From Cryptomeria japonica (taxonomy: Eukaryota > Streptophyta > Pinopsida > Cupressales > Cupressaceae), in NCBI RefSeq assembly GCF_030272615.1, contig NC_081410.1, positions 258,279,533 through 258,343,532 on the forward strand: a stretch of DNA of 64,000 bases, read 5' to 3'. The position numbers and the translations under genes were made by a program. The notes under the pieces were generated by a model that was not told the origin of the DNA, did no database searches, and was given only the letters and a program-made list of their open reading frames with translations. Positions 43,207 through 55,474 of this stretch are shown here, one piece after another (positions within the stretch are counted from its first letter, which is position 1; every line of letters begins with the position of its first letter).

Positions 43207-44181
43207 AAAAATGTTGATGTGTGTTTTATGCACATGCAAGCATCAAAATAAAATACCAAAGTACTTTACCCTCTCTTCAACAAAATCACCTCACATGCTA
43301 AGGGTAAGATCAACTAAAATGATTCCAAGGTTTCTACAGTCAGGTCTTGACGATTGGGTAACTCAATGGTCGATGTGAATTGTTGTTTTCACTTGGGGAC
43401 TTACGCAATTGTTCATATCAACTTTGCTTATCATGAATGTGAAGTAGGTGTGATGATAACTTAAGATTTAAAAATGAATCTATTGAGACTACTCTAACAA
43501 GAATTTCTTAAAAAAAGGGGCAAAAGGAATAGGGTTTAGGAATTCTATTCTAAAGCCTAGAATACAAGAAGTGATGAACAAATTCAATGGAACCAAAACA
43601 AGGCAAGGTCTCACCATCAAGTCGAACAACTTGATGCAAACTTAGTGCAATCATCTAAGGTATATTTCATAGATGTTCAAATCGTTACCATCAAACATTG
43701 ATACCATTCAGGTTAATCCATAACAATGGACGTATAATAATTGAACTTAAGCTCATATAAACTCCAATTGACCATGCAAGGGACACTTACAATCGGCAAG
43801 AGGCTAGTGGAATGGATAAATGGATTCCACACAAATACATTCAACAAATTCTTTCATTCAATCTAACAACACTTGAAAGCAAATTCTAATCTAACTTATA
43901 GGAATTGAGAACCTTGAATGCAAGACAACACTTAAACAAAAATCACCATCAATTCGAACAATTATTTGCATTTAAATCTGCAGCATCTACCAACAATTCT
44001 CAAAAATCTCTCTATTACAAATGGGAGGCAATGGGGCTTATATAGAGTCTCAAACAAAATGGATGGCCAAGATTAAATCAAAATGAAGGGCCAAGATCAT
44101 GCCAACAAAGCCCTAGAGTTGCCCTAATTAGGGTTTACATAAAAAATGGAGCCACCAAAATATGGCCCAATAGAAAGACAC

Positions 44182-44751
44182 CTAGTCATCAAATAGGGAA
44201 TCTTCTAGAAGATTATGTCCTGCATCTCTTTCTCTCATAGCATATTCCAAGAATCTAGCTAATACAGAATCTAATTCCTCCATGGAAATGCTAGGTAAGG
44301 CATCCTGTTGCAAATCAAACACGTCCAATGCATCCAAGCAAGCTTCCAAGGTGTTCTCCCAATCTGGCATGAGCTTCTGTGAATTGTGGACATGAATTAA
44401 GAAAAAAACTAAGTCATCTATTTGACTCTTCTTTAAAGAGTTCAATTGATTGAAGTACATGAACTTCATCGTGTCTCTCAATTCTGCTAAGTGTAAACCA
44501 CTGACTTCACTGACATACACTCCCAATAATTCCTCAATTGAGGCAAGGATCTTTGACTCGATCTCATGAATTGATCCTTCCATCTCTGCACAATTCTTTT
44601 GTGCGTACTCATGAGTAGGTTTCTTCATGGTTAATGAACTATACCAGCCATGTAAATCGTATCTATCTCCATTATGCAAAATATTCTCCCTAATCAATGT
44701 GGACATAGGGATTCTCTTCAATACTATGAGGTGTGGAATAGTCTTCTCCTG
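44182..44751 (-). pseudogene. C-terminal part of the LTR ORF in the Y2 5' LTR
   Basis: The 179-codon frame begins MKRIPMSTLIRENILHNGDR just left of the Y3 insertion and continues through helical segments (SKILASIEELLGVYV, NQLNSLKKSQIDDL) to ISMEELDSVLARFLEYA near the end. It aligns with the X2 C-terminal region (SILQEHTIISSRVMYLEYEE, then EEEVLADLQMRIHGEW) in order and spacing. It is the continuation of the frame at 47740-50274, separated from it by solo LTR Y3, so its apparent ATG is probably not a real start. Confidence 0.7.
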
Positions 44752-44756
44752 AATAG

Positions 44757-47694
44757 TGTTGACGTGTCTAAAGTTGCATCACTGCAACTCTATCCAGTCA
44801 ACGCAGAATAGAATGATCTCGCTGAGTATCCTATCCTCTCTTATGTAAGGATGCCCTAATGCTGCTTTTAATCGATCAAAGGGGACAACCTCAAGGTTCC
44901 AAATGTTAGTTGTTGACTGTAGGATAACTCAGTGATTGATGTGATTTGCTGGGAGCACAAGGGGTCTTACGATTTGCAACAAGATGGTCTGCTGCGATTC
45001 TCCGATTGCGAAATAAAATCAAAAGGGAAGGGTTTAGGAAACCTAAGGAAAGTGATGATAACAGTTGATGCAGTGGGTAGACAGACTTCGATAAATAGAT
45101 TCTTGTTTTTGCCAAAGATACACTCACAACTAGACAAGAACTATGCAATCTCCAAGGGATGAAGGATTTTTAGACCGGAGACATTCATTTAGGCACCCAA
45201 TTTTGGCGCAGCCTAAGACGAACAACTGCAGTTGAACTAAGCACAGTTTGGGTTCAGACTAACCATGCACGGTGACCTACAATCAACAGGCCACCAATGG
45301 TATGAACCTGAAATGCATCAAATACCCCTCCACACTTTACCATTAAAATCCCTACACTCTAATATTAACCAGCTGAAAGAAACCATGCAAAGAAACTAAA
45401 ACCAAAATGATAAACACCAAATCAATGTCCATATATTGATTTCAGCTGCCTATTACAACAATTTCTGCAGCAGTTCTACTCTACTCCTAATTTGAAAACT
45501 GAAATCTAACAGCCTAACTAACTCAAAAATCTAATCCTTTACAAAAGAAAGGCCTCTACCTTTTATAGAATTTACAATATGAATCGATGGGTAGGATTGA
45601 CTGCATCCAAGGGTCCTGATTTATTCTACAAAATGAGGCTGCCCATACCCACTTAATTCTTAGTTATCCCTTCAATCACAATTCCAACTACCTACAACTG
45701 TTTGGCTTCAATTTTGGTATATCCGGTAGTTGAACATAACTGACCTGTGTCCCTTTGTTTTAAAATATCTTGAGCGGGACCCACAAGCAACTCTTTACAA
45801 TAAAACAGTTTCAGTCTCTCAAACTAAATTTCTGGAATTTCTTCCAGCAGTGTATCCTTCTGGGAATGCACATACTTGCTGCATTCTGAATATTCTTCGA
45901 TCTTTGGTCTCGGTGGTGGATTTCAACTCAGGGTCCAATGGCACGCTTCCCAATGTTTCATCGCTTTGGTTCTTGCACTCTGCAGCGCGTTCTTCCAACA
46001 TTGGTCGTGATCGCGTCTTGTTTCAGGCTTTCTTTTGGTTCTTCCCGATGTCGTTCTCCTGCGAACAATCAATTTCACCTTTAATAAATCAATTTGAAAA
46101 ATTAATTAAATTAATTTAACAAACATTAAATTTTTTAACGTCTGGCTTCGTCTCGATGAAGTTCGGGCTTGAAAAGCTCTTTGTGAGATGTATCTTTTAA
46201 ATGTTTTTTGCCTTCTCTTTCGGATTTCAGGACCTTTAGGCAAGTTGAGAGATTTCGTGAGCTTTAGGCATTTTAAAACTTTTTCCTCTTTTCGACCTTT
46301 AATGTTTGAATTTCAGCCTTTGGGGCCACTTTGAGAGATTTAATTTTGAACACTTCACTTTTATGGATTTCAGACATTTCAAGCGAAATGAGAGATTTTG
46401 GATAGTGCGATTTTACTTGTTTCCTCCTTTAACAAACTTCGGCTCACTTGAATGAAATGAGAGATTTCATTTAAATGCTTAAGTTGGAAATTCCGTTGGC
46501 AAATTTCACGCTTTCTATTAAAAAAAAATATGATTTCATCCAAGTCAATAATGCTTTTCATTTTAGAATTATTGGCCAATTTTGACAATTTGCAAGATTT
46601 TGTTTTTTTATTACCCCTTCCTATTGCCAAATTTTGGGTCTTTTCACCAAAATGCGAGATGTTCTTTATTTTGGGCATATTGGAGTTTTTTGGCACGATC
46701 TTCTCCTTGAAGCTTTCTTCAAACTTTGGGCAAGTGTCTTCTTTTTCTTGTGATTTTCAGCTAATGAAGGAAACGATCTATTTCCTTAGCTCTAGTTTTC
46801 GGCCTAAAATGGGGAATAGTGCGATTTTGGGCTTAGTATTTCGCGAGTTTTAATGTGTTTCTCCATTTTCGGGCTTTTGAATTTTCAGCCTCCAAGGAAA
46901 TTCTGCACGATTTTCACTCTTTGGTGAATTTCGACCTAATAGGAGAATTTGTGAGCTATCTACTTTGACGTCTCTTTTTCCTTAAGTCTTCAACTTCGGG
47001 CTTCTCACGCAATTTCATTCCTTCACAATTTTTCAGCCTATTGACTTAAAATGCGAATTTAGATTTTAACGACTTTCGGGCGAAATGTTGTGTTTGCGCG
47101 ATCTTCACTATGCCCGGGGCTTTGGTTTTACTTGGTATTTTCGGCTCATTGACCGATTTGGCGAGTTTTGGAGACCACCTTTCATCTCGGATAAAGAGTT
47201 AATTTCGTGAGTCCTTAAGGTTTTCGGGCCAAATATGTACATTGTGCGATTTTTAACTGTCTATTATCTTTTCAACTTAACTGCCTATTTTTTGCGAAAT
47301 ACTGTTTCATTAATCTTTTCGGCATTATGAGAAGAAATTTCATGATTTTGAACTCGACTTATTCTCATTTTCGGCCTACATGGGTGGCATGGCACGAACT
47401 TAGGTAATTTTTGGGTTAAACACCAATTTTGAGAGTTTGACATTGATTTCCATTTCGGCCTTTAAGCCGACTTTGAGAGCTTTAGTTGAATTTCGGCCTT
47501 CTGAGCCGATTTGAGAGCCTTTTATGACTTTGTCATTTTGGGTACAAGGCCGATTTTCCAGTATTGAGTTCGCAATTTGGCTTAGAGGCCGAATTTGGCT
47601 TCAGTAGCATTTGACTTGAACTTTCTCATTACGAAGACCTCAGAGATGGGGGTCCCCTGTCCACGACGGGGTGGGGTGTGCAATATGCACAACA
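44757..47694 (-). mobile_element. Y3: solo LTR inside the Y2 5' LTR
   Basis: On the minus strand it starts TGTTGTGCATATTGCACACC at 47694 and ends CACGTCAACA at 44757 (2938 bp). It is flanked by AATAG on both sides (44752-44756 and 47695-47699). The TATA box (CTATAAAAG, minus) is at 45560-45568. It is a shorter Y-family member with no ORF. Its interior, 46200-47640, repeats words such as TTTCGGCCTT and GAGAGATTT or GAGAGCTTT. Removing it rejoins the two halves of the LTR ORF. Confidence 0.88.
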
Positions 47695-47739
47695 AATAGG
47701 TTTAAATTCCTCCCAAACTCCCTCTAGATACTATATCCT

Positions 47740-50274
47740 GAATATGAGTGTCGTTGTCCTGTCAAAAGCCTGGACAAAGTAAGGAAATCATCAGCCTGTC
47801 TCTTCGTATCTTCAATCCACTTCTCCAATACCGAGAGTATCTCTCGCCGCCTCATAATCTACATGTAGTCCACGATCAACTGCAATAGGGGAAATAACGA
47901 TGGGATTCTTACGCCCTAAACCTACAATGTACTCTCTAAGTCTAACATTTTCTTCCTTATATTTCTCTTTCTTCTCTATCTCTATATCCAATCTAGCATT
48001 GATCGCCTTGAGAGTATCGTCGAGTTCCTGGAAATCCTGCTCTTTTGTAGTACGACCAAGGGCAACTGAAGTAATCTGGAAATCCATGGGAGTAGCAACA
48101 TCTTTTGTCACATCTCCAATAGGAACAACTACCTGTGCAATCCGCATTCCTGTCTCATCTCTAGTAATACGTGACAAAAACTCAGCCTTCTTTGGTTCTT
48201 TTTCCTTGTTGCTCCTAGCTTAGTAGTCATCAATGTCGTCGATTGGCTGCGCCTCTACCATCTTCTTACATTTCTCCATACTCCTCATCAGCCAATAAGG
48301 AATAGTGGCCATCTCCATACCATTACCGAGACACATCTCTCAATCAAGTTCCCTCAATGTCGAGATAACATCATCATCGTCATCAGGATTATCCTAAGTC
48401 AAATCATATACATTCTTCCCCAAACTAACCTCCAAAAGAATAGTAGGAGATCACGGCTGATCATCATCTTCATTAGGTGGAGCAGATGTAGCTCTGGCAT
48501 ATAAGTCTTGAACACTCTCTGATAATATCACCGTGTTGGAACATTGTTCAAACTCCTTGTTTTGTTCTCGCACTTCATTCTCCTTGATTGATGAGACATT
48601 GAGGGGTGGTGAAGGAATGATAGGCGAAGGAATGATAAACTTTTGCTTCTTCTTAACCTCCTCAATCTTCTTCCCTCTAGCCTTGACTTCTCCTGGTGTG
48701 TTCTTCCTTCGCTTGGGGGCTTGACTCTCCTTATCCGCATGAATCCTTATGTCGCTAAAGTCCTTTGATCATCTTCGGAAGAGGATTCCTCCTATTTCAT
48801 CTTTTCATATGTGAAGATTTACCCATATCAACTAATTTGTTCATCTGATTGTCTACCCATCCTCTGGAAAAACTCAAGACTTCTCTCATCAATACACTCA
48901 AATCTGTCACTTCTTGTTCTGACCAATTAGGCAATAGAATCACCTTCTTCATTTCATTCTCATATTGTGGATGCATATGATCCTTGTCATCTAATATCTA
49001 ATCAGGAATGAGGAAAAGTTCACACTTCCTCATGAAATCCACATACATTCTGGACCACATTCTTCTTTTCACTGCTTGCTCGTCCATTAGGTTGGCCCAA
49101 TAATCCTCTATGTCCACCTTGTGTACAAACTTATCTCCTCTGGTCCTTCCAAATTTCTTATGCGGATCAAACCTTTCTCTCTTCTTGTATGTCGCAAGGC
49201 GATAGAATGCAAATTCCTCAATCACTGTGTTAGTTGCAGTGGCAAAATGAAAACCCTCCAACGTCTTCCCTACCGAAATAGGAAATGTCATCCCAGTTTT
49301 GTGTTTGTCCTTCTGGATAGAATCAAACTCCAGAAGTTGTCTCACCACCTCAAGTAATATGATTCTGTCTATAGGATACCTAGGAATCCTGTAAGGTTCG
49401 GATTGAAATCCATGAATCCTTAGGTATGTGAAAGTGGGAAACTATATGTACCATGATCCATACTGCTCAATCAACGATGTTGCCTCCTTGGACAACCTCT
49501 TGTGGATTCCGCCCTACAACATTCGTGTGATGTACATGGTGAATGCATCATTCACTCTCTTATAATCTTCAATTTGATGCATGTTGAGTTGTGGATAACA
49601 TTCATAACTCCTGTACTGCCCTTGTCCATTCCCGACTTCACCTCTGCATATCAACCCTTTGTAAGTGACAAATCGTGCAAGTATATACACGAGATAGCAA
49701 GTCATGGCAAATGATTTAGATCTCTCCACATTCCTCAGATGAAAATCCAGATTGTCACTTATGATTTTTGACCAATTGATAAATGTTCCCTTTAGACAAT
49801 CCTGGATAAAATAGAACATCCATCCATGATATAATGCACCTTGTGACATTCCCATCACTCGGTTCAATAGGAATACCAAGTCGCTATATTAATCTTTCAA
49901 ATCCATTCACATGAGTGTCTTGGGAGCCTTGGAATGATGAGCCCTAGGTTCAATCATCCATTCCTTGTTTACTACAGTTTTACATGCATCCATGTTCGAT
50001 TTATAATTCACTTCATACTCGACTTTTATCTTATCTTTCTAGTCTGTACTACGTGAAATTCCGAACACCTCAGCAACTCATCCTTAGCAAGGAAAGCAAT
50101 GGTGACCCCTTTGGGAGTCTTGATCATTCTAGAGCGGGGATCATAACATCTTGCACACTCCAAGACTAGCTCACTACACTGTATGGACTGTGGAAATCCA
50201 GCGGCCTGGTAGATACCATTCCTCATGATGTTTGTATAAGTAGGAGAAGGAATCTGGTTTCCAATTCCGAACAT
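47740..50274 (-). pseudogene. LTR ORF homologue in the Y2 5' LTR, N-terminal and central parts
   Basis: Broken frames on the minus strand line up with the X2 protein in order. 50274-50026 has LVLECARCYDPRSRMIK (X2: FVLACAHHFDKESRVIK). 49879-49514 has WSKIISDNLDFHLRN and CYLVYILARFVTYKGL. About 49450-49360 has FPTFTYLRI and PRYPIDRIILLEVVRQL (X2: FPTFTYMRI, PRYPTDRIILMELGRQI). 49348-48998 has the KVDIEDYWANL block. An acidic linker lies at about 48900-48230. 48177-47812 has SRITRDETGMRIAQVV and EKYKEENVRLREYI. Then, after a frameshift, KWIEDTKRQADDFL near 47800. Several stops and frameshifts break it, yet key blocks keep conservative changes. Y3 then interrupts it. Confidence 0.78.
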
Positions 50275-50409
50275 CTGCTACCGCATTTGGTCCATGTTCA
50301 ATAAATGCATGTTCGTGTCTATAATCTCCTTCCATCTGGATGACATCTTGGATTCTAGATAGAATCCACTCTCAACTATCTTCTGTTGTTCCTTCCGAAT
50401 GATAATTCC

Positions 50410-52711
50410 GGACTTTGACATTGCACCTATACAAAGCTAGAAGTTAGAACTTCGGAAAATTTCCGTGATAACTATTTTCAGAACTAGACAAGTTTTGATT
50501 TCTGATGATTTAGACAATTTTTAGGGATGGAAATCAGAGATTATATCCAAATTCCTAACAAATTCTGAAAATAGAACATAAATGTGATAAGAATAGGGTC
50601 AAAACCCTCATGACACTCTTGAAAATTATCATTTTCAAACTTAACTAAAATCTGATATGAAAAACCAAGACTGAAGACACATCCTTATACTCAGAAAATC
50701 CGTCAAAATTAAGGTTCAAAGGAGTATACCAAATCTGGAAATGAACTAGGAAAATTGTGAAAAGTCTGATTTTCACTCAAAAAATGTTTGAAGACACCCT
50801 TCCGAGCTCCAATGGCTGCCAATAAGTCTGAAGACAACCAACACACTAAAAGGTGATTATAAACCCTGAAAATGATCTCAAAATGGCATACAAATTCCCT
50901 CAAAGTGAAATCGCCAAAGTTCGGAGATGGCTAGAAATCAAAAAGTTTCTGAGGACAACCTGCAACAATGGTGTCTCAGACCTGCAACAGTGACAATAAC
51001 CTCTGAAAATGCACTGAAAACTCCTCCAAACAGCCCTCAAACAAAATCGCCTATGATGGAAATGAGCTGCGAATGAAATATGAAGTCTGAAAACGTGTTC
51101 CCAACCAACAATGGAGGTCAAGTAAGCTTCAACAATGGTGGAAATATGCAGGTTCAGTCAACACTTCAGCAATGAACAATAATGGCAGCCCCTGAAAATG
51201 AATTATTCCACCCAAAAATGGAGGAATTTGACCTCACAAACAAAATCGCCCTCCTTCCAGCAATGGTGCTACCCCTAAAATTGCCTAAGGCAGAAAAATG
51301 CTCTTCAAACTCACTCAAATGGTGGCCCAAAAAATATCGCCTAGGTTTGGAAATGAAGAAAATAATCAATAAAGCAGACTTTCAATTCCAATGGTGTCAA
51401 GTTGACACTTGATAAAATCGCCCAGCTAGAGAAGTTCGCCCAAATCAGCAACTTAGCAATCACACTCAGCAAATATATTAATAAAATATTGCTGGTCTTC
51501 TCTCTTTAAACTAGTTTTCACCTCAAGTTATCACCACACAAGCAATGTGGGATAGAACTTTTCTCTCTTATACTCGCCTAAGAAAAATCGATTTGCCTCT
51601 AGAAGGCGTAAATCATTTAATATTTATTGCAAATCATTTATTTATTATTTTTTATTTTTAAATAATCGTCAGCAATCACAAAAGTAATTAAATTTGGGGC
51701 AGACCTATTAAAAATTTTCAAAATTTTAATCATTTTGCCCTCCTGGGGAAAATTGCCCCATATTGGGACAAAAATCGCCCCTTATTGGGATAAAAATCCC
51801 AATAAAATTTCATCAAACTCGCACAAAAATTCCTCTAGGAGTAAATAATCCCCTATCTGGACAACTTTCGAGAACAAATTTTGTCAAAACAGTCACTGGT
51901 GGAAATTCGCCTCATGTTTGGAATCATTATTTGCATTAAAATGCTTAAAATTTGATCATTACTAGCCCTAGTGGAAAATTGATCATCATCAGGAACATGA
52001 ATTTATCCGGATTGAAGTCATCCGCACTGCCAGTGGAAAAACATGGGTCATCAGGAGGATTTCCCAACACTTAGTCAAATTTATGTCATCCTGGTGGAAA
52101 ATTGCCTTGCATCAAGAATCTGAATGGGGGAAAAAAGAGCTCCATCGGAAATCCAGTGGAAATTCTTCTCGCATCGAGATTTTGAGTGGGAAAAAATCAT
52201 GGATCATCGGAAATGTGGGGGAACGTACCTCCTATCAGGAATTTTGACATTTTGCCCCTTAGAATATGGATTTTCATCAGGAATTTAACAATTTAACTAC
52301 TCAAAATTACCTGGGAACTAAGAATTTTCAATAAAACGCATCAGGACTTAGGCAATTTTACCAAAATTTGAGCGAAAGACAAGGAAACCTATCAGGATAA
52401 AGAGAAAAATCAACTTGAACAACTTCCTAGGAGCGAGAAAACAACTCCTAAAGGTCCTAAAACACCTAGGCGCCTAAATATCACTGACGCGGACATTCAA
52501 AAGCATGTTTACGCTCAAAAGATCTACACTTAGACAAAATTAGGATCATTTAAACTCTCAACTTTTACGCACTTGATCCTATAACTTCAAAACCCCTAAA
52601 CGACAATTTGGCATGATCAAAATTCCGAGACTCAGGCACGGGAACTCAAAATTGCCCACTATGCTGCCAAAACCCTAAACTAACCAACGTAGAAAGCAGG
52701 AAAGAGGGGGT
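50410..52711 (-). other. leader part of the Y2 5' LTR
   Basis: No coding frame was recognised. The plus strand shows recurring words (AAAATCGCC, CCCCTTATTGGGA, GGAAATTCGCC, CATCAGGA) that suggest decayed short tandem units. It lies between the terminal hairpins and the LTR ORF, as in X2. Confidence 0.5.
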
Positions 52712-52751
52712 CCCCGTTTGTAATGGGGTGATGTGTGAAAAGGTCACAACA
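52712..52751 (-). promoter_or_regulatory. paired hairpins at the 5' terminus of LTR Y2
   Basis: Stems TGTGA/TCACA and (minus) CCCCATT/AACGGGG within the first 40 bases, the second with one G-T pair. Same layout as Y4. Confidence 0.6.
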
Positions 52752-53109
52752 AGCCTTAAAGGAGCAACTGAAGCAGCAACAGGTTGTCTTGACAGGGAAG
52801 GATGTTAGGTTGGCAGAATTGGAGGAGCGCCAAAAAGTCATGGCCTGAGAGTTGGAGAAGTCCAAGAAGGATTTGATGGAAGTAGTGCAAATGGTGAAGA
52901 GGTGACGAGAATGAGAGCTGGTAGTAGAACACAATCTGAGGCTTCGTATGAAGCAAGTGTAGCGTCTTCACCAGAGGCTTTCCACCTCCAAGGCTACATC
53001 CATTCCGACGTCCTCTACATGTCCAGGTACATCCTCTCACCCTCTTCTCAGTAATTTACTGTTGTGCATAGCCCCAAATTTGTTTTCGTCATCTAGAAGA
53101 CTTTTTTTT
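52752..53109 (+). pseudogene. coiled-coil protein remnant, 3' end of an LTR element
   Basis: The frame from 52753 reads ALKEQLKQQQVVLTGKDVRL and then AELEERQKVMA, a TGA stop, ELEKSKKDLMEVVQMVKR and two further TGA stops in about 110 codons. It is highly charged and heptad-like, so a coiled coil. It is directly followed by a G-run and an LTR-like start, so it is probably the last coding part of another retroelement. I cannot name the family. Confidence 0.4.
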
Positions 53110-53436
53110 GGGGGGGGGCTGATGTACAGTCAACAATTTTGTCGTAGTTAATACCTAATGTTTTGTTAAGTAATAATTGGTGATGTAATGACATTTGTTT
53201 TTGACTACTTGTTGGTAGTTGCCGATGGTTGGTAATCTTAACCAACAGTACTATATGTACTTCATGGTTGTCTTGGAAACCATAATTGATTGTACAAATT
53301 ACATTTTAGAATAAAAGATGCATCTTTCTGGCCATGTTTTGATGTTTATTACTGTCATGTTATATTGCTATGTGATACAATTTTTGTCTATTGTTTACTC
53401 TGCATAATCAAAACTAGTTCCTTTAGGGAGTAAACA
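53110..53436 (+). mobile_element. possible PPT and short LTR
   Basis: A run of nine G (53110-53118) precedes TGATGTACAGTC, and a possible LTR end AGTAAACA lies at 53436 (about 317 bp). AATAAAAG near 53310 could be a polyadenylation signal. No partner LTR or target-site duplication is visible. Confidence 0.35.
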
Positions 53437-55345
53437 TTCCCCAAGTAATTGACCACTGTTATTTGTGTTTTTGTGTTTTTCCCCCAAGTAAATCAACTAC
53501 TAAACGTTGTGTGGAATCCCAAACACAAGATGATTGTAAAGCAAGAACAAAACATGAAAAAAATGCTGAAAATAAATGTGTTTTTGGTCTTTTTGCAATG
53601 TTATTGGATGCATTTTTTTGCTGAGTATGTTCGAGTACTTAGGGTTTCTACATGCTGAGTGAAAAAATTTTTTGCACATATGAGCAGCTGACAATCAATT
53701 GATGTTTTTTAAGGAATTTAATTTTTTGTAAGTTGTTGACTTATTGCTGAGTTGCCAAGTCTGAGCCAAATTTGGGTCTTCGAAGTTTGCAAACTATGGT
53801 GTAAATCTTACAAGGGTTGACCTACCTTGGCTCTCATGAAATTCTAGTTGTTGGAACCCCTTGTTTGATTTGAGTGTAAAAATATTTTCATGCCCAAGGC
53901 ACACCATAGAATGCATATACGAATTGTTAAGAACTTATTTGGGGGCTAATTGTGTTTTATTCACATATTTTGCTTCTATGATTCAATCCCTAGTATAGTA
54001 GAAACTAGAAAGGAATAAGAAACAGGTGCGTTGACAATATTGGGCAGAGTGATGTTGACAAAGAAAAGATGATAGAAAGATCCTTGTCACCTGCTGCCCC
54101 AAAAAAAATAGATCAAATTCAGTCATTCCCATTGTAACTATTTCCAAGAAAATGAAGATTGAGAAGCATGTGGATGGCAACTTGGTAGATTGAAAGATAT
54201 AATTCTCTAAGACATGCATTAGAATTGGTTGATTATCAAAAATAAAAATGGTTCCGCTGCTAGCATTGGAGTGAGCAAATGATGCTCCCAAAATGAAGAA
54301 AAAGCATGGTATTGACGGTGGTAGAGATGAAAGAATCAACTCAAAATTGAATCTTCTTGTTCCCCTTTTCAGTTCTTTAATTTGGCATATGCATGTTGCA
54401 CCATTTTGAATGCCGACTTTCAGTATACTTCCATTCTTGACTGCAAATATCATGTATACTTTTTAGATTTTGTGGCTGGATGATACAAAACAAGTGTTGA
54501 AGCCTGAATTGCATGCTCTTATTTTCATTGTAAGAACTTTGTTGGCATTTATAGTACATATTATGTGCTTTTTGTCTCAATTGCATCTCAGCTCTACTTT
54601 ATACATTCCTATATAAAGATATAGTTGGTTCGCCTTATTTTGTATCAGGATGTGAAGACCAGTGGATGCTGAATGGATCTCTTCTTATATTGAGTTGTGA
54701 TAATGACTCAACTATGGTGCATGTGCCTGGCTTGATGGAGATAGAGATGATGATTGCTTTTCCTTCCATGAAGGTGTTGAATATTTCATATATGCCCTAC
54801 AAAACCAATTAGTGTGTACTTCTGTTTCCAAGCATTCTACCTGAGAATTCAAAGAGAAACCAAGACCAAAAAAACTATAAGCTATACAGTCAGTCTCCCA
54901 ATACAGTAATTTGGGCACAAAGAGAAAAAGAAGAAAAAAGAAAAGACAATAATGAAACGTGCATGTTTTTATAAAAAATTGATAACTCGTCTCTTGCATT
55001 CCACAAAAATGGAAGGAAACAGACTTATATGGAGCAAAACTAAGTACAATGACAGTTTAGAGAATTGGCAATTTTAAGGCAAAGATAAAGAAATAAGAAA
55101 TTTGGATCACAATTTAAATCCATATGATTCCAGTACTATTCATAAATTGGGTGACTTGAGATCTCCCATGTTAGTGTGAGTTCATCTCTAAGACCAAATG
55201 TGAACAATCAAATTAAATATTGATGTTTTAAACTCAAAGAAACTTAGAAGGACACAAGTTTTCCATACAAATGCATGGCAAGAAAAATTATAATGGAACT
55301 ATTCTTTTCCTTAAGATGCACCAAACATTAAAGAAAAATGCCAAC
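53437..55345. other. no recognised gene
   Basis: Several frames exceed 60 codons on both strands (the longest is 53983-54453, minus), but none shows family motifs or coding-like composition. A short GAGTC/GAGCC patch near 53740-53770 recalls the segment at 13090. It may be intron of the gene whose exon-like segments lie at 55346-55791. Confidence 0.4.
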
Positions 55346-55474
55346 CTGATATTCTGGCATCAAGTCCCAATAATCCTCCAACATTTGCTCTAGTGAAGGG
55401 CAATTTGGTTGTGCATTCATATAACTAAAAAGGTAGGTAGTGCGATCCAGGGGACCAGAAGCTGCTGGAAATGC
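55346..55474 (-). pseudogene. exon-like segment of a lycopene-cyclase-like FAD oxidoreductase
   Basis: On the minus strand an AG acceptor (TGATGTAG) precedes 129 bases of open frame, and CAG|GTTGGC follows as donor. The 43 codons read AFPAASGPLDRTTYLFSY, a short spacer, then CPSLEQMLEDYWDLMPEYQ. From memory this matches a conserved block (WEAFPAGSGPLDRTTY...YWxLMPxYQ) of the plastid lycopene beta/epsilon cyclase-like family (Arabidopsis At2g32640 type). The neighbouring exons expected from that family were not found, so this is an isolated exon of a long-intron gene or a pseudogene. Confidence 0.45.

Larger units (their letters stand above)
35993..52751 (-). mobile_element. Y2: Ty3/gypsy retrotransposon with giant ORF-bearing LTR, 3' part deleted
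   Basis: In minus-strand order: 5' LTR 52751-43212 (with Y3 inserted), a PBS-like site 43206-43191, gag 43120-40643, protease about 39990-39600, RNase H about 39090-38700, RT about 38200-37470, then a junction and a partial 3' LTR 37365-35993. Integrase, the RT C-terminus and the start of the 3' LTR are missing. LTR termini match Y3 and Y4 (TGTTGTGAC...TCAACA type). A clean target-site duplication was not found (AGCCT on the right, CCTAT or TGCCT on the left), so the outer left boundary is less certain. Confidence 0.75.
43212..52751 (-). mobile_element. 5' LTR of Y2, about 6.6 kb net, carrying the LTR ORF, split by Y3
   Basis: It starts (minus) TGTTGTGACCTTTTCACACA at 52751 and ends ACATCAACA at 43212. 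After removing Y3 and one copy of its duplication it is about 6597 bp, close to X2 (6657 bp). The order is: terminal hairpins, a 2.4-kb leader, the ORF homologue (50274 to 44182, interrupted by Y3), a TATA box at 44037-44045 (CTATATAAG, minus), about 0.8 kb of R-U5, the LTR end, a PBS-like site, then gag. This is the direct evidence that the ORF belongs to an LTR. Confidence 0.78.

Noticed and set aside
44757-52751. A single 8-kb Y LTR
   Set aside because: The 5-bp flanks do not match (AATAG versus AGCCT). A better start with an exact AATAG match exists at 47694, which also explains the broken ORF.
35988-52756. A target-site duplication for the whole Y2 element
   Set aside because: AGCCT on the right and CCTAT or TGCCT on the left match only with a shift and a mismatch; not claimed.
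53983-54453. 156-codon minus-strand ORF
   Set aside because: No recognisable motif, unusual composition and no splice or promoter context; likely chance.
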